Source: CALNYZ01 sp942490945 (GTDB lineage Bacteria; Pseudomonadota; Gammaproteobacteria; UBA6429; Thiohalophilaceae). From it: 64,000 nucleotides of DNA. Each line of letters starts with the position of its first letter. Positions within the stretch are counted from its first letter, which is position 1. The notes under the pieces were generated by a model that had not been told where the DNA came from, searched no databases, and saw only the letters and a list, made by a program, of their open reading frames with translations. Where the stretch lies: the NCBI GenBank assembly GCA_942490945.1, contig CALNYZ010000018.1, positions 1 through 64,000 on the forward strand. Direction: 5' to 3'. Both the position numbers and the translations under genes were made by a program. Shown in pieces: positions 36,303 through 44,685 of the stretch.

Positions 36303-36986
36303 ATGAAAAGATATATGATTTCAACATATCTAAAATTATGTATTTTGCTTGTAGCCGTAGCTCAGATCTCGGGCTGCGCCTCTACCTGGGCAAAAACACG
36401 AGCAGAAAATCTAGCCGCCTCAAAAAAAGCAATAGATGCCGCAGTAGTATGCTGTAAAAGTCTTGCTGAATTTGATTATTCTAATATTTTAAAAACAGAC
36501 CATAATACATTCCGGATAGATAAAAACTCTAAAGCATTTTTGTTCCCTTCAGGTAAAAGCTTCTTTGCGGCATTTACATTACCGGCATACAAAAAGCCAT
36601 ATGCAATAACAGTAGAAAGTTATCTTGATGGGGGTACTTCTTTTATACCCGAAATGCATATCTTTCATCCTGCATTACTGTTTCTTGATAAAAATTACAA
36701 ACCCGTGGTTTTCTTGAACAATTTACCATTTCGTTGGGATAGAGGGTGGGTTAGTTCTGGATTACAGGCACATGTAAGGCTAAACCATGAATTCGAAACA
36801 GCAAAATACTTGGTTATTTTTACCCAAGCAAGTCTCGTTAGCAAGACATTTACTGCTGAGGGAAGCAGGGAGCTTTCTCCTGCATATATTGGTGGTAGCA
36901 CAGTAATGATACCTACTAACGCAAGATCGCGTCATACTATACCTTTTAACTACGAAGGTGAGCTTAACTTAATCGTAAAAAATTAA
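36303..36986 (+). CDS. Integron cassette 3: MalM-like lipoprotein
   Basis: 227 residues. Lipoprotein signal with lipobox ISGC (Cys about 25), then YSNIL, FLFPSGKSFFAAFTLP and a beta-rich domain with ITVESYLDGGTSFIPEMHIFHPALLFLDKNY and FRWDRGWVS, resembling the periplasmic MalM (maltose operon) fold family. Low GC. Stands between attC2 and attC3. Confidence 0.65.
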   Translation: MKRYMISTYLKLCILLVAVAQISGCASTWAKTRAENLAASKKAIDAAVVCCKSLAEFDYSNILKTDHNTFRIDKNSKAFLFPSGKSFFAAFTLPAYKKPYAITVESYLDGGTSFIPEMHIFHPALLFLDKNYKPVVFLNNLPFRWDRGWVSSGLQAHVRLNHEFETAKYLVIFTQASLVSKTFTAEGSRELSPAYIGGSTVMIPTNARSRHTIPFNYEGELNLIVKN

Positions 36987-36992
36987 TGAATT

Positions 36993-37054
36993 CACATAAC
37001 AAGTCAATCAGCCAAGACGCGCAGCAGCGCGCTTGGCTATTTCAGCGTTATGTG
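36993..37054 (+). repeat. attC site of cassette 3
   Basis: 62 bp with exactly complementary ends CACATAAC and GTTATGTG, and an inner stem GCCAAG / CTTGGC around GCGC-rich loops. The most regular of the four sites. Confidence 0.88.
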
Positions 37055-37070
37055 TAATAAGAGGGAAACC

Positions 37071-37442
37071 ATGATTAAAACAATTACCATAATTGCAATT
37101 CTATCGTTGGGTGTAACCTTCAATTCATATGCAGATGACAGTGATCGAATTGATCAGTTGGAAAAAGATGTACAGGAACTAAAGCTTCGTATATCTAAAC
37201 TAGAGTCCTTGCTTCGCGATTCAAGCGAATCCAAAGAGATTGTCCTTTCGCATGAAGGTTGGAAATCTATTAGTAACTGGAGAAAACTATCCACTGATAT
37301 GGACTATGATGATGTTAAAAAATTACTTGGCTCGCCTCAACGGGTAAATGGAGGCAAGATTGCAAGCTGGCAGTACAAAAATGGCGGCGATGTCACTTTT
37401 ATGCGAGGTAAAGTTTACTCATGGACAGAACCAAAAGAGTGA
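37071..37442 (+). CDS. Integron cassette 4: periplasmic coiled-coil plus BamE-like protein
   Basis: 123 residues from ATG 37071 (GAGGG upstream). Signal peptide (cleavage near NSYA-DDS), short coiled coil (IDQLEKDVQELKLRISKLESLL), then a domain MDYDDVKKLLGSPQRVNGGKIASWQYKNGGDVTFMRGKV resembling the SmpA/BamE-type small outer-membrane lipoprotein fold. There is no lipobox. Probably periplasmic. Confidence 0.65.
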   Translation: MIKTITIIAILSLGVTFNSYADDSDRIDQLEKDVQELKLRISKLESLLRDSSESKEIVLSHEGWKSISNWRKLSTDMDYDDVKKLLGSPQRVNGGKIASWQYKNGGDVTFMRGKVYSWTEPKE

Positions 37443-37496
37443 CACATAACAAGTCATTCAAAAACGGACGCTTAACGCGCCGTTTAATTCATCGTT
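37443..37496 (+). repeat. attC site of cassette 4, left part, split by an IS
   Basis: Runs from CACATAACAAGTC through the stem AAACGGACGC / GCGCCGTTT to CATCGTT, where the IS begins. The missing right end is recovered after the IS as GTTAGGGC (39256-39263). Rejoined, the site would be about 60 bp, like attC3. Confidence 0.85.
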
Positions 37497-39255
37497 GAGG
37501 CTGTAGAAAAAGATCAAAAAACGCCGAATACTTTGATAAAATAACGACACACCACAAGGAGTTGTGTCGATGCCAAAATTTATTCCGTATGATCCCAGTC
37601 AAAGCAAGATGGTCGTGGTTAACTACGCCGATCAATTACAGCCCGGTACATTTGAGCACGCGATCCATTTTTTAATCGAACAAAAACTCGATTTATCGAT
37701 CTTCCATCCCTCGTTTAAGAATGAAGACACAGGTCGCCCGGCCTATGATCCGGCGATTTTATTAAAGATCATCCTGTTTGCGTATTCCAAAGGCATCACC
37801 TCAAGTCGAGAAATTGAATGGAACTGCGCGCACAATATCATTTTCAAAGCCCTCTCCTGCGACACGGTGCCGCACTTCACCACGATAGCGAATTTTGTCA
37901 GTGGTTATAGCGATGAAATCGAAACCTTGTTTGAACAAGTGCTGTTGATTTGTGACGAACAAGGTCTATTAGGCAAAGCCCTCTTTGCGCTTGATGGGTG
38001 CAAGATGTCATCCAATGCTTCGAAGGAATGGTCGGGCACACACAAAGAGTTAAAACAAAAACGCGATAAAATTCAACGCCAGATCCAGTACCACATTACG
38101 GAACACAAAAAACTCGACAAGAACGAATCGCGCGACGATGAGCGACGAATACGCTCTGAGCAGGCGATCGAAACCCTAACGAAAGCACATGAAAAGATTG
38201 ATACGTTTTTAAAGCAAGCCAGCCCACGGATGGGCCAGGGAAAAATAAAAAAGGAAGTCAAAAGTAACATCACCGATAACGAAAGCGCCAAGATGACCAC
38301 CAGCAAAGGCACCATCCATGGTTACAACGGCGTGGCCACGGTCGACAAAAAACACCAAATCATTATTGATGCGCAGGCGTTTGGCGAAGGTCAGGAACAT
38401 CATGTTTTACAACCGGTATTAAAGAGTGTACACGACCGTTTCAAACGACTTGGCATCAAGCTAAACGATCCCATTATCACCGCTGATACCGGTTACGCCA
38501 ATGAAGCCAACATGCAATACCTGCATGTCAATGGCATTAACGCTTACATCCCGGACAACCAATTTCGCAAACGCGATCCGAAATTCATCGATCAACAAAA
38601 AAATCACAGTCAGCGAAAACCGATTACCGGTAAAACCAAAGCCACGACCAGCGTGATCCCCGCCAGTGAATTTCATTTTGACCCCGTCAACAAAACCTGT
38701 GTCTGTCCGGCGGGAGAAACGATGTGGTTACGCAGTGAGTTAGTCGACCGTCACGGCCATGATAAAGTATTTTTCGAAGGCCGATTAACAAAGTGTCGAG
38801 CCTGTGAATTAAAACACCGCTGCATGCATAACCCACAATCGGCCAATCATCGCAAAGGTCATGGTCGACAAGTCTCATTTATTATCCAAAGAGGCCAGCG
38901 CCAAGCTAACTATACCGACTGGATGAAACATCGTGTCGATTCCGATCAGGGAAAACTTATCTATAGTCACCGCATGTCGGTCGTCGAGCCGGTGTTTGGC
39001 AATATCGGTACCAATAAACGGCTCAATCGATTTAGTTTACGCGGGAAAAAGAAAGTCCAGGGGCAATGGCAACTGTATTGTTTGATACATAATATAGAGA
39101 AGCTTAAGAATGTCGGACAATGGGCCACATGAAAGGGCAAAAATTGAGCCGATTGACTTGAAAATCGATATTGATCAGGGCACAGTGGATGAATCTTAAT
39201 TTTAAAAACAAGACTGTAGAATACCGATACTGTGAACAGGTTTTTCTACAGCCTC
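37497..39255 (+). mobile_element. IS1182-like insertion sequence
   Basis: 1,759 bp bounded by perfect 15-bp inverted repeats GAGGCTGTAGAAAAA (37497-37511) and TTTTTCTACAGCCTC (39241-39255). Flanks show a direct GTT (37494-37496 and 39256-39258). The ends could also be drawn two bases inward on the right, giving a 5-bp TCGTT duplication. Carries one transposase gene in the same direction as the cassettes. Confidence 0.88.
37570..39132 (+). CDS. tnp: IS1182-family DDE transposase
   Basis: 520 residues from ATG 37570 (AAGGAG upstream; a GTG two codons earlier is the alternative). N-terminal helix-turn-helix region (FEHAIHFLIEQKLDLSIF, KIILFAYSKGITSSREIEW), first catalytic Asp in ALDGCKMSSNAS, second in IITADTGYANEANMQY, and the glutamate in SHRMSVVEPVFGNIGTNKRLNRF, plus a C-x2-C/H cluster between. 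Intact, so the element may be active. Confidence 0.9.
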   Translation: MPKFIPYDPSQSKMVVVNYADQLQPGTFEHAIHFLIEQKLDLSIFHPSFKNEDTGRPAYDPAILLKIILFAYSKGITSSREIEWNCAHNIIFKALSCDTVPHFTTIANFVSGYSDEIETLFEQVLLICDEQGLLGKALFALDGCKMSSNASKEWSGTHKELKQKRDKIQRQIQYHITEHKKLDKNESRDDERRIRSEQAIETLTKAHEKIDTFLKQASPRMGQGKIKKEVKSNITDNESAKMTTSKGTIHGYNGVATVDKKHQIIIDAQAFGEGQEHHVLQPVLKSVHDRFKRLGIKLNDPIITADTGYANEANMQYLHVNGINAYIPDNQFRKRDPKFIDQQKNHSQRKPITGKTKATTSVIPASEFHFDPVNKTCVCPAGETMWLRSELVDRHGHDKVFFEGRLTKCRACELKHRCMHNPQSANHRKGHGRQVSFIIQRGQRQANYTDWMKHRVDSDQGKLIYSHRMSVVEPVFGNIGTNKRLNRFSLRGKKKVQGQWQLYCLIHNIEKLKNVGQWAT

Positions 39256-39330
39256 GTTAGGGCACCAAGTTACCCATGAAAAGTAGACACTTTTAATAAA
39301 TAAATGACGGTCTATCAAGAGAAGATAACA
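39256..39330. other. Right end of the split attC and end of integron array
   Basis: GTTAGGGCACC (39256-39266) is the recombination core of the last attC. No further attC follows, so the array ends here. The rest leads to the next gene. Confidence 0.65.
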
Positions 39331-39597
39331 ATGACGAATAAAATTAAAAACAAGGGTCAAGTTATTTATGCAGAGGATATAGACATCGCACTTCAGATGC
39401 TGACCAGGCATATGAATAGCCAGCAAATAAAACCACTACTCACTGCGCTCGAGGATCTAAAAACAGCACCGCACAACGAAGCATACCGAGAACAGGTATT
39501 CAATGCATTTGAAGAACTGGGTTTCTTGCAAGGGGCTGCTTTAACCTATGCGCCCTATCTCAACATTTTTGTTTCTGATGACCCATTCGCCGATTAA
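39331..39597 (+). CDS. Small protein sharing a C-terminal domain with 40741-41379
   Basis: 88 residues. The helical segment ALQMLTRHMNSQQIKPLLTALEDL, then EAYREQVFNAFEELGFLQGAALTYAPYLNIF, matches the last 65 residues of the protein at 40741-41379 (ITMLKTYMNADDIKPLLDTLETL; MVDAFNELGINQGAVLNYAQYL). A paralogous pair encloses the acetyltransferase gene. ATG 39331 is chosen over 39304 because GAAGA precedes it. Confidence 0.6.
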   Translation: MTNKIKNKGQVIYAEDIDIALQMLTRHMNSQQIKPLLTALEDLKTAPHNEAYREQVFNAFEELGFLQGAALTYAPYLNIFVSDDPFAD

Positions 39598-39658
39598 AAA
39601 TGGATTATCGACACGTCTACATTATTCGTGTGTTTTAATTCTGTAGCTGAATTAACAC

Positions 39659-40711
39659 ATGAAGTTTGTCTGTTACACCGACTGGAACCAACTACCCGAT
39701 TCCGCCAATGTACTGTTTGCGCAAGCAGAGCAAGACAGTCTGTTTTACTCACGTGCGTGGCTTGAGAATGTGGCGAGCGTGCTTGATGACGATCAAAATT
39801 TGTTGCTCGCCTGTGTGGTGGATGACAATAAAATGCTGGCTATCCTGCCGCTAGTAAAAAGCGGTGGTCATACCTTGTACGTCCTCAAGCATCGCTATAG
39901 CACCCACTATAGTCTGTTGCTTGCCGACGCGGAGCATGATCAATATCAACAGCACACGCTCGACTGCCTGGCACGGGGTTTGAGTGCGTTGCCATTTAAA
40001 GCTTTGCTACTGGAACCGATTGCTGAGGATGACAGTCACATCAGCGGCTTGCAACAGTCCCTGCAAATGTTAGGGGAATCTGCCGGATATCGCTGTGAAC
40101 GACTATTTCGCTCGTATAACTGGATTTATCGCGTACAGGGTCAATCATTTCAGGAATACATGGCAGCCCGCCCCGCCAGGCTGCGTAATACAATATCCCG
40201 CAAGCAGCGAAAGCTTGCGCGTGAACATGGTTACGAGATTCGGCTTTTTAGAGGTGACGAGGTGCCGCAGGCCATGTCTGATTATTATGCGGTTTACACG
40301 GCCAGCTGGAAGGCAAATGAGCAGTATGTCGACTTTGTGGATGGTATTGTTGGGCGTTTTTCCAGCCAGGGTTGGACAAGACTCGCGGTGCTTTATGTCA
40401 ATGGTCAACCCATTGCTGCCCAGCTCTGGTTTGTGGTGCACAGTAAAGCGAGTATATTCAGGTTGGCGTATAATGAAATCTGGAAACCGTATTCACCGGG
40501 CTCGATACTGACCAGTTTTTTGCTGGAATATGTGATCGACACCGACAAGGTGGAGGAGATCGATTTTCTCACTGGCAACGATGCCTACAAGCAGGACTGG
40601 ATGACATGTCGCCGGGAACGTTTCGCATTAAGCTGTGTGAAAAGTACCAAGCCTGCAAGTGGAATGGAACAATTTGTCGCTTCGCTCAAGCGTGTATTCA
40701 ATAGACAATAA
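39659..40711 (+). CDS. GNAT-fold acyltransferase (FemAB/BioF2-like, Acetyltransf_6)
   Basis: 350 residues, double GNAT-like architecture. N-terminal half FFYSRAWLENVASVL...LLACVVDDNKMLAILPLV; C-terminal half with ARLRNTISRKQRKLAREHGYEIRLF, YYAVYTASWKAN, GWTRLAVLYVNGQPIAAQLWFVVHSKASIFRLAYN and LEYVIDTDKVEEIDFLTGNDAYKQDW, the pattern of Acetyltransf_6 proteins used in polysaccharide, peptidoglycan or PEP-CTERM-linked pathways. Likely cytoplasmic. Its place between two paralogous small proteins may indicate a functional set. Confidence 0.78.
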   Translation: MKFVCYTDWNQLPDSANVLFAQAEQDSLFYSRAWLENVASVLDDDQNLLLACVVDDNKMLAILPLVKSGGHTLYVLKHRYSTHYSLLLADAEHDQYQQHTLDCLARGLSALPFKALLLEPIAEDDSHISGLQQSLQMLGESAGYRCERLFRSYNWIYRVQGQSFQEYMAARPARLRNTISRKQRKLAREHGYEIRLFRGDEVPQAMSDYYAVYTASWKANEQYVDFVDGIVGRFSSQGWTRLAVLYVNGQPIAAQLWFVVHSKASIFRLAYNEIWKPYSPGSILTSFLLEYVIDTDKVEEIDFLTGNDAYKQDWMTCRRERFALSCVKSTKPASGMEQFVASLKRVFNRQ

Positions 40712-40740
40712 AAACGACTATCGGAAATTATGACCACACA

Positions 40741-41379
40741 ATGACTACAAAGCTGATACAAAAATCCTTGTTTAACGGCACGCGTGAATTTGAGCTGGCA
40801 GGCCAGGCTGTCAATATGCGCATCAAGCGATTATTTAAGGAAGAAAAAATATCGGTCGGACTGACCATATTAAATCCCGAACCTGTTGTTAACGAGTCAT
40901 CTCTTGAATTTCATGATCGCTATAATGGCCGTCTGCTTCTATCGCTGATACTCGACAAACCCAACGCAACGGATTTTAATGCCTTTGTCGATGCGCTGAA
41001 GCAAAAAATACAGGGCGAGGAAACATCCACAGCCAATGCACAGACACACTCGACTGAATATACACGTTCAGAAGTGCTTGACTGGAATGTCTACGAGGAA
41101 CCACCCGAGTTTGCAGAGCATGATGATAGCGATAAGAAGATTAACTTTAAGCCGGTGAATGCGGAACGGATCGGTAACAGTATTACCATGCTGAAAACGT
41201 ATATGAATGCGGATGATATCAAGCCGCTACTGGATACGCTTGAAACACTTCAGGCCGAACCAGACAATGAAGCAGCCTTTTTGAAGATGGTGGATGCCTT
41301 CAACGAATTGGGCATAAATCAGGGCGCGGTATTAAATTATGCGCAGTATTTAAAAGTTCTGCTATCACAGCACATTTAA
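40741..41379 (+). CDS. Hypothetical two-domain protein, paralogue of 39331-39597 at its C-terminus
   Basis: 212 residues. N-terminal region (1-100) of beta character, LFNGTREFELAGQAVNMRIKRLFKEEKISVGLTILNPEPVV, looks like a small beta-barrel. A variable acidic linker follows, then the helical domain (about 145-210) shared with the 88-residue protein upstream. The start follows the acetyltransferase stop by 29 bp, suggesting an operon. Function unknown. Confidence 0.6.
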   Translation: MTTKLIQKSLFNGTREFELAGQAVNMRIKRLFKEEKISVGLTILNPEPVVNESSLEFHDRYNGRLLLSLILDKPNATDFNAFVDALKQKIQGEETSTANAQTHSTEYTRSEVLDWNVYEEPPEFAEHDDSDKKINFKPVNAERIGNSITMLKTYMNADDIKPLLDTLETLQAEPDNEAAFLKMVDAFNELGINQGAVLNYAQYLKVLLSQHI

Positions 41380-41466
41380 TAATTTTTAAAGGGACGAGAG
41401 TTACCGGAAAATCCTTCCTGAGTAATTTACACCCTTTATGCAGTTATAACGAAAGAGGAAATAAGA

Positions 41467-41787
41467 ATGAAGCAGTTTGTATTTGTTTATCTGGGTGGTA
41501 ACCATCCGTCCAATCCGCAAGAGGCCAGCAAGCACTTTGATAAATATATGAAGTGGTTAACATCGCTCGGTGATGCGGTGGTTATTCCGACCATTCCACT
41601 AAAAGACACGACTACGGTCAGCCCTGATGGAAAGGTCGCAGAAGGCGGCAGCAGCGCCATGTCCGGCTTCTCGATTATAAAAGCAGATACTATAGAAGCT
41701 GCACTCTCCATTGCACAGGATTGCCCCTTTCTGGAAATTGGTGGCTCACTCGAGGTTTCCGAGATGATGCAAATGCCAGTTCAGTAA
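41467..41787 (+). CDS. YCII-related protein
   Basis: 106 residues of dimeric alpha-beta (ferredoxin-like) type: MKQFVFVYLGGNHPSNPQEASKHFDKYMKWLTSLGDAVV, GFSIIKADTIEAALSIAQDCPFLEIGGSLEVSEMM. This is the YCII/DGPF pattern, with SIIKADTIEAAL in the position of the conserved strand-helix. Possible enzyme or binding protein; substrate unknown. GAAAGAGGAAATAAG precedes the ATG. Confidence 0.75.
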   Translation: MKQFVFVYLGGNHPSNPQEASKHFDKYMKWLTSLGDAVVIPTIPLKDTTTVSPDGKVAEGGSSAMSGFSIIKADTIEAALSIAQDCPFLEIGGSLEVSEMMQMPVQ

Positions 41788-41891
41788 AAACAGCATCAAT
41801 TACGCATTCACTAACAAGAGCTGTAACAAATTCAGTAACAGGGTCAGTATCAATTTTAGTAACAAATATATCAATTAATTGAGGACAAGTA

Positions 41892-42209
41892 ATGTTACGT
41901 TCAATCAAACCTGAAGAGTTTATGTCTATAAAAAATGACGCTGCCGCGGTGCTGGATATACGCCGAGACAGTGACTATGACATGGCAGAGGACATTATTC
42001 CCGGTGCAACCTGGAAAGACCCGGCCAAAATTGATGACTGGATTGGATCCGTTCCAAAACAAGGTCAGGTCATCATTTATTGTGTCAGAGGTGGCGGCGT
42101 AAGTAACAGCGTTGTTGACCGCTTGCATGCCGAAGGTATTGATGCACAATTTATTGAAGGTGGCATTGAAGGGTTAAAAAGTGCTGGTGGAGTAGTGGAC
42201 AAAAAATAG
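41892..42209 (+). CDS. Rhodanese-like protein
   Basis: 105 residues, single rhodanese domain: AAAVLDIRRDSDYDMAEDIIPGATWKDP, then IIYCVRGGGVSNSVVDRLHAEGIDAQFIEGGIEGLK, with active-site Cys in CVRGGGVS. Single-domain rhodaneses handle sulfane sulfur or bind thiol relay partners. It stands between the YCII and outer-membrane genes and has GAGGA before the ATG. Confidence 0.85.
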   Translation: MLRSIKPEEFMSIKNDAAAVLDIRRDSDYDMAEDIIPGATWKDPAKIDDWIGSVPKQGQVIIYCVRGGGVSNSVVDRLHAEGIDAQFIEGGIEGLKSAGGVVDKK

Positions 42210-42223
42210 GGTGACGAAACAGA

Positions 42224-42805
42224 ATGAAATATAAGTTTTTTAGTTATCTTATTTTAATTTTTGGTATGTGCTTGCCATTTTCAATTCATGCCCAACAAAA
42301 ACTGACGCCAAAAATCGGTTATATCGATTGGGAAAAAAATACAGTCAATGTTGCGGGGACCGATGTTAACTATAAAAGAGGCAGTTACCCGCCTGCAGGT
42401 GTCGCTTATGGCTACATATTTCACGATTCGCTTTTTCTCGGTGGGGAATTTATATTCGAAGATTTGGATCTAACCGATGGCCGATATTCAAACAGTAACG
42501 ATATAAATGTATACCGCATTAATGCCCTGCTTAATTATTATTTTTTATCGAGTGATTTTTTCAAACCGTACGTAGGTTTTGGCTTGGGCTATGCAAAAAT
42601 GGGGATTCATGCGGCCGAAAACGCCTCACTGCAAGGTTATACCTATATGGGCATACTTGGTTTTGACATGCAATTTACACGCAGAATCGGATTAAATCTT
42701 GAATATCGTAATGCAAATTTCTCGGTCGATGATTCTGCTAACAACCAACTAAAAAGCCGTAACAACGAAATTTTTGTTGGTGTGAATATTTATTTCGGTA
42801 AATAA
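42224..42805 (+). CDS. Outer-membrane beta-barrel protein
   Basis: 193 residues. Signal peptide cleaved near SIHA-QQK, then about eight beta strands: FLGGEFIFEDLDL, YFLSSDFFKPYVGFGLGYAKMG, YTYMGILGFDMQFTRRIGLNLEYRNANF, ending NEIFVGVNIYFGK. Typical of eight-strand OmpX/OmpA-like barrels. Function unknown. The start is 14 bp after the rhodanese stop. Confidence 0.75.
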   Translation: MKYKFFSYLILIFGMCLPFSIHAQQKLTPKIGYIDWEKNTVNVAGTDVNYKRGSYPPAGVAYGYIFHDSLFLGGEFIFEDLDLTDGRYSNSNDINVYRINALLNYYFLSSDFFKPYVGFGLGYAKMGIHAAENASLQGYTYMGILGFDMQFTRRIGLNLEYRNANFSVDDSANNQLKSRNNEIFVGVNIYFGK

Positions 42806-42849
42806 CGATAGCCACCCGATACGCGCGGCACTGAACTCGGTAATGGCAT

Positions 42850-43242
42850 TCAGGGAGTTAGGCTGACCTGCAAAGTCGCCTGGCCTGGTTCGAGAGGCAT
42901 TTGTACTTTTTCACTTTGAGTTTTGGTGTGGGCTTCAGCGGGTACAAAACGGGGATTGTAGACCGTGTAAAGCATGCTTGATTGTGGACGGAATTTACTT
43001 GCATTCATGCGTATTGCGCACTGAGGCTGTTTTGTATAGCAATCCGCGATGGCTTGTACTACTTCATCAGCGGAACGAAGCGCGAAAAAAGTCTTGTCCC
43101 AGAGTTGCCAGCCGTTGGTGTCTGATTCGATACCATGATATTCAATTCGGATAGCCCAGTCGGCCAATAAACTGTTTTCAATAATCTTCCTGATATATGC
43201 TGTATCCGGTTTGATCGCTTGCAAATAATTGATTGTGCCCAC
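42850..43242 (-). CDS. Orphan RuBisCO-small-subunit-like protein
   Basis: 130 residues. The first ~100 follow the RbcS plan throughout: INYLQAI (for FSYLPPM), IRKIIENSLLADWAIRIEYH (for the IRxQIxYxIxxGWxPxIEH helix-strand), GWQLWDKTFFA (for YWYMWKLPFFG), EVVQAIADCYTKQPQCAIRM (for VLAEIEACRxAYPxHxVRL), MLYTVYNP (for the C-terminal strand). A 30-residue tail follows. RbcS caps the form I RuBisCO large-subunit octamer. No rbcL is near. It could also be a decorated RbcS-like linker domain like those in CcmM. Recognised by eye. Confidence 0.55.
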   Translation of the reverse strand: MGTINYLQAIKPDTAYIRKIIENSLLADWAIRIEYHGIESDTNGWQLWDKTFFALRSADEVVQAIADCYTKQPQCAIRMNASKFRPQSSMLYTVYNPRFVPAEAHTKTQSEKVQMPLEPGQATLQVSLTP

Positions 43243-43676
43243 TGATTATCTCCAACTGATGTTTGCAACCGATCTGTGCGGCAAGGCCAACAATTACCGG
43301 TAAGTGTTAGTATTTCCTAATACACTTTAATACATGATTAAACTACTTGGTTATTATGGACATAGATTGGCGTTGCGTCTTATCAATATGTGGCGTGAAC
43401 AAACGTGCTTTGTATAGATAAAGATAGATAAGCCATGCTTATTACCGTACTAATATGCTTTCATCTATTGAATATTCATTTTCCATAGATAAACTTGTTT
43501 GACAGACATAACCAAAATTTCGAATAGTGTGCTTGCGAATAGCAGCAAACAAGATAACAGTAGTGCGCTTGCATGGAGATAACTTGGCAGGGATTGATGA
43601 TAACGAATTCCGTTCTGTTTTTATTCGTGATTTAAAATAAAATAAACCATAAGCAAAAAATAATCAGGAACATATC
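43243..43676. other. Intergenic region between the RbcS-like and SPFH genes
   Basis: 434 bp separate two divergent genes, so both promoters must lie here. The sequence is AT-rich with no obvious hairpin, repeat or small gene. AATCAGGAAC precedes the SPFH start. Confidence 0.4.
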
Positions 43677-44606
43677 ATGATCAAACTCATCATTTTTATT
43701 ATTCTTTTTAGCGTCGGTGTTTTTCTGTTGCTAAACAGCAAAGCAATTAATGCAAAAATTCAGAAATCAATTGCCATAGTTACCATTGGCTTGAGCCTGG
43801 CGATACTGTTGTTTTCCCTGTTTATTACTGTACCGGCCGGTCATATCAAGGTGGCCACCCTGTTTGGTAAGGTTCAGGATCAAACCTATGTTGAAGGCCT
43901 GCATGTTGTTAATCCGTTGTTAACCTTTACCACGTTTGATTTGCGCCAGAAGACTCACAAGGAAACCGCCGGCATTCCTGCCGAAGACAAGCTCATTACC
44001 AAGATGGATGTCTCGGTGCAGTACCGAACGATTGGCGAGATGACACCGGATATTTTACGTAATACCGGTACGACCCAGGCCTTGATCCAGGTACATCTGA
44101 TTCCCAAGTTGCGTTCCATACTGCGTGAACAGGGCAAGGGCGTGGCCGTGTCGCAGGATTTTTTCAGGGAATCTGTGCAACGCCAGTTGCAACAAACACT
44201 ACAGGTCGGTCTGGCAGAATATCTGGCACCCAAGGGTATTCAGGTTGAAACCGTACTGATACGGGATGTCGAACTGCCGAATGTGATTCGCACCGCGATC
44301 ACCGAAACCAAGCGTCGCGAGCAGGAAGTGTTAAAGCAGCAGGCCGAATTGCAACGCTTTGCAACGGAACAGAATCAGAAAGTCAAACAGGCTGAATCAG
44401 AACTCAGGGCAGCCAAGCTGGAAGCGGAAAAAATTCGCGCCCTTGCTGATGCCGAAGCCTACAAGATAAACGTGATTAACAAAACCCTGGCACGCTCGCC
44501 AAACTATATCGAACTGAAAAAAGTGGAACAGTGGAACGGTGTGTTGCCTGTTTATACCGGTGGCAATAATATTCCGATGATAGATTTGCGCAACGCCAAA
44601 AAATAA
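43677..44606 (+). CDS. SPFH/prohibitin-family membrane protein
   Basis: 309 residues: two N-terminal hydrophobic segments (about 2-20 and 32-52), SPFH domain (FGKVQDQTYVEGLHVVNPLLTFTTFDLRQKTH, VSVQYRTIGE, YLAPKGIQVETVLIRDVELP) and a charged coiled coil rich in KQAESELRAAKLEAEKIRALADAEAYK. Prohibitin-like proteins form large rings in the inner membrane that organise membrane microdomains and protease function. Intact and of usual length. Confidence 0.88.
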   Translation: MIKLIIFIILFSVGVFLLLNSKAINAKIQKSIAIVTIGLSLAILLFSLFITVPAGHIKVATLFGKVQDQTYVEGLHVVNPLLTFTTFDLRQKTHKETAGIPAEDKLITKMDVSVQYRTIGEMTPDILRNTGTTQALIQVHLIPKLRSILREQGKGVAVSQDFFRESVQRQLQQTLQVGLAEYLAPKGIQVETVLIRDVELPNVIRTAITETKRREQEVLKQQAELQRFATEQNQKVKQAESELRAAKLEAEKIRALADAEAYKINVINKTLARSPNYIELKKVEQWNGVLPVYTGGNNIPMIDLRNAKK

Positions 44607-44622
44607 ATCTGCTGTAACGCTT

Positions 44623-44663
44623 CGCCACGAGGGGTAACTATTAAACTTTCGTGGCGGTGTTTT
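44623..44663 (+). terminator. Terminator of the SPFH gene
   Basis: CGCCACGA (44623-44630) pairs with TCGTGGCG (44649-44656), followed by GTGTTTTAT. It lies between convergent genes. Confidence 0.75.
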
Positions 44664-44685
44664 ATAAATTGATTACGACGTAAGA

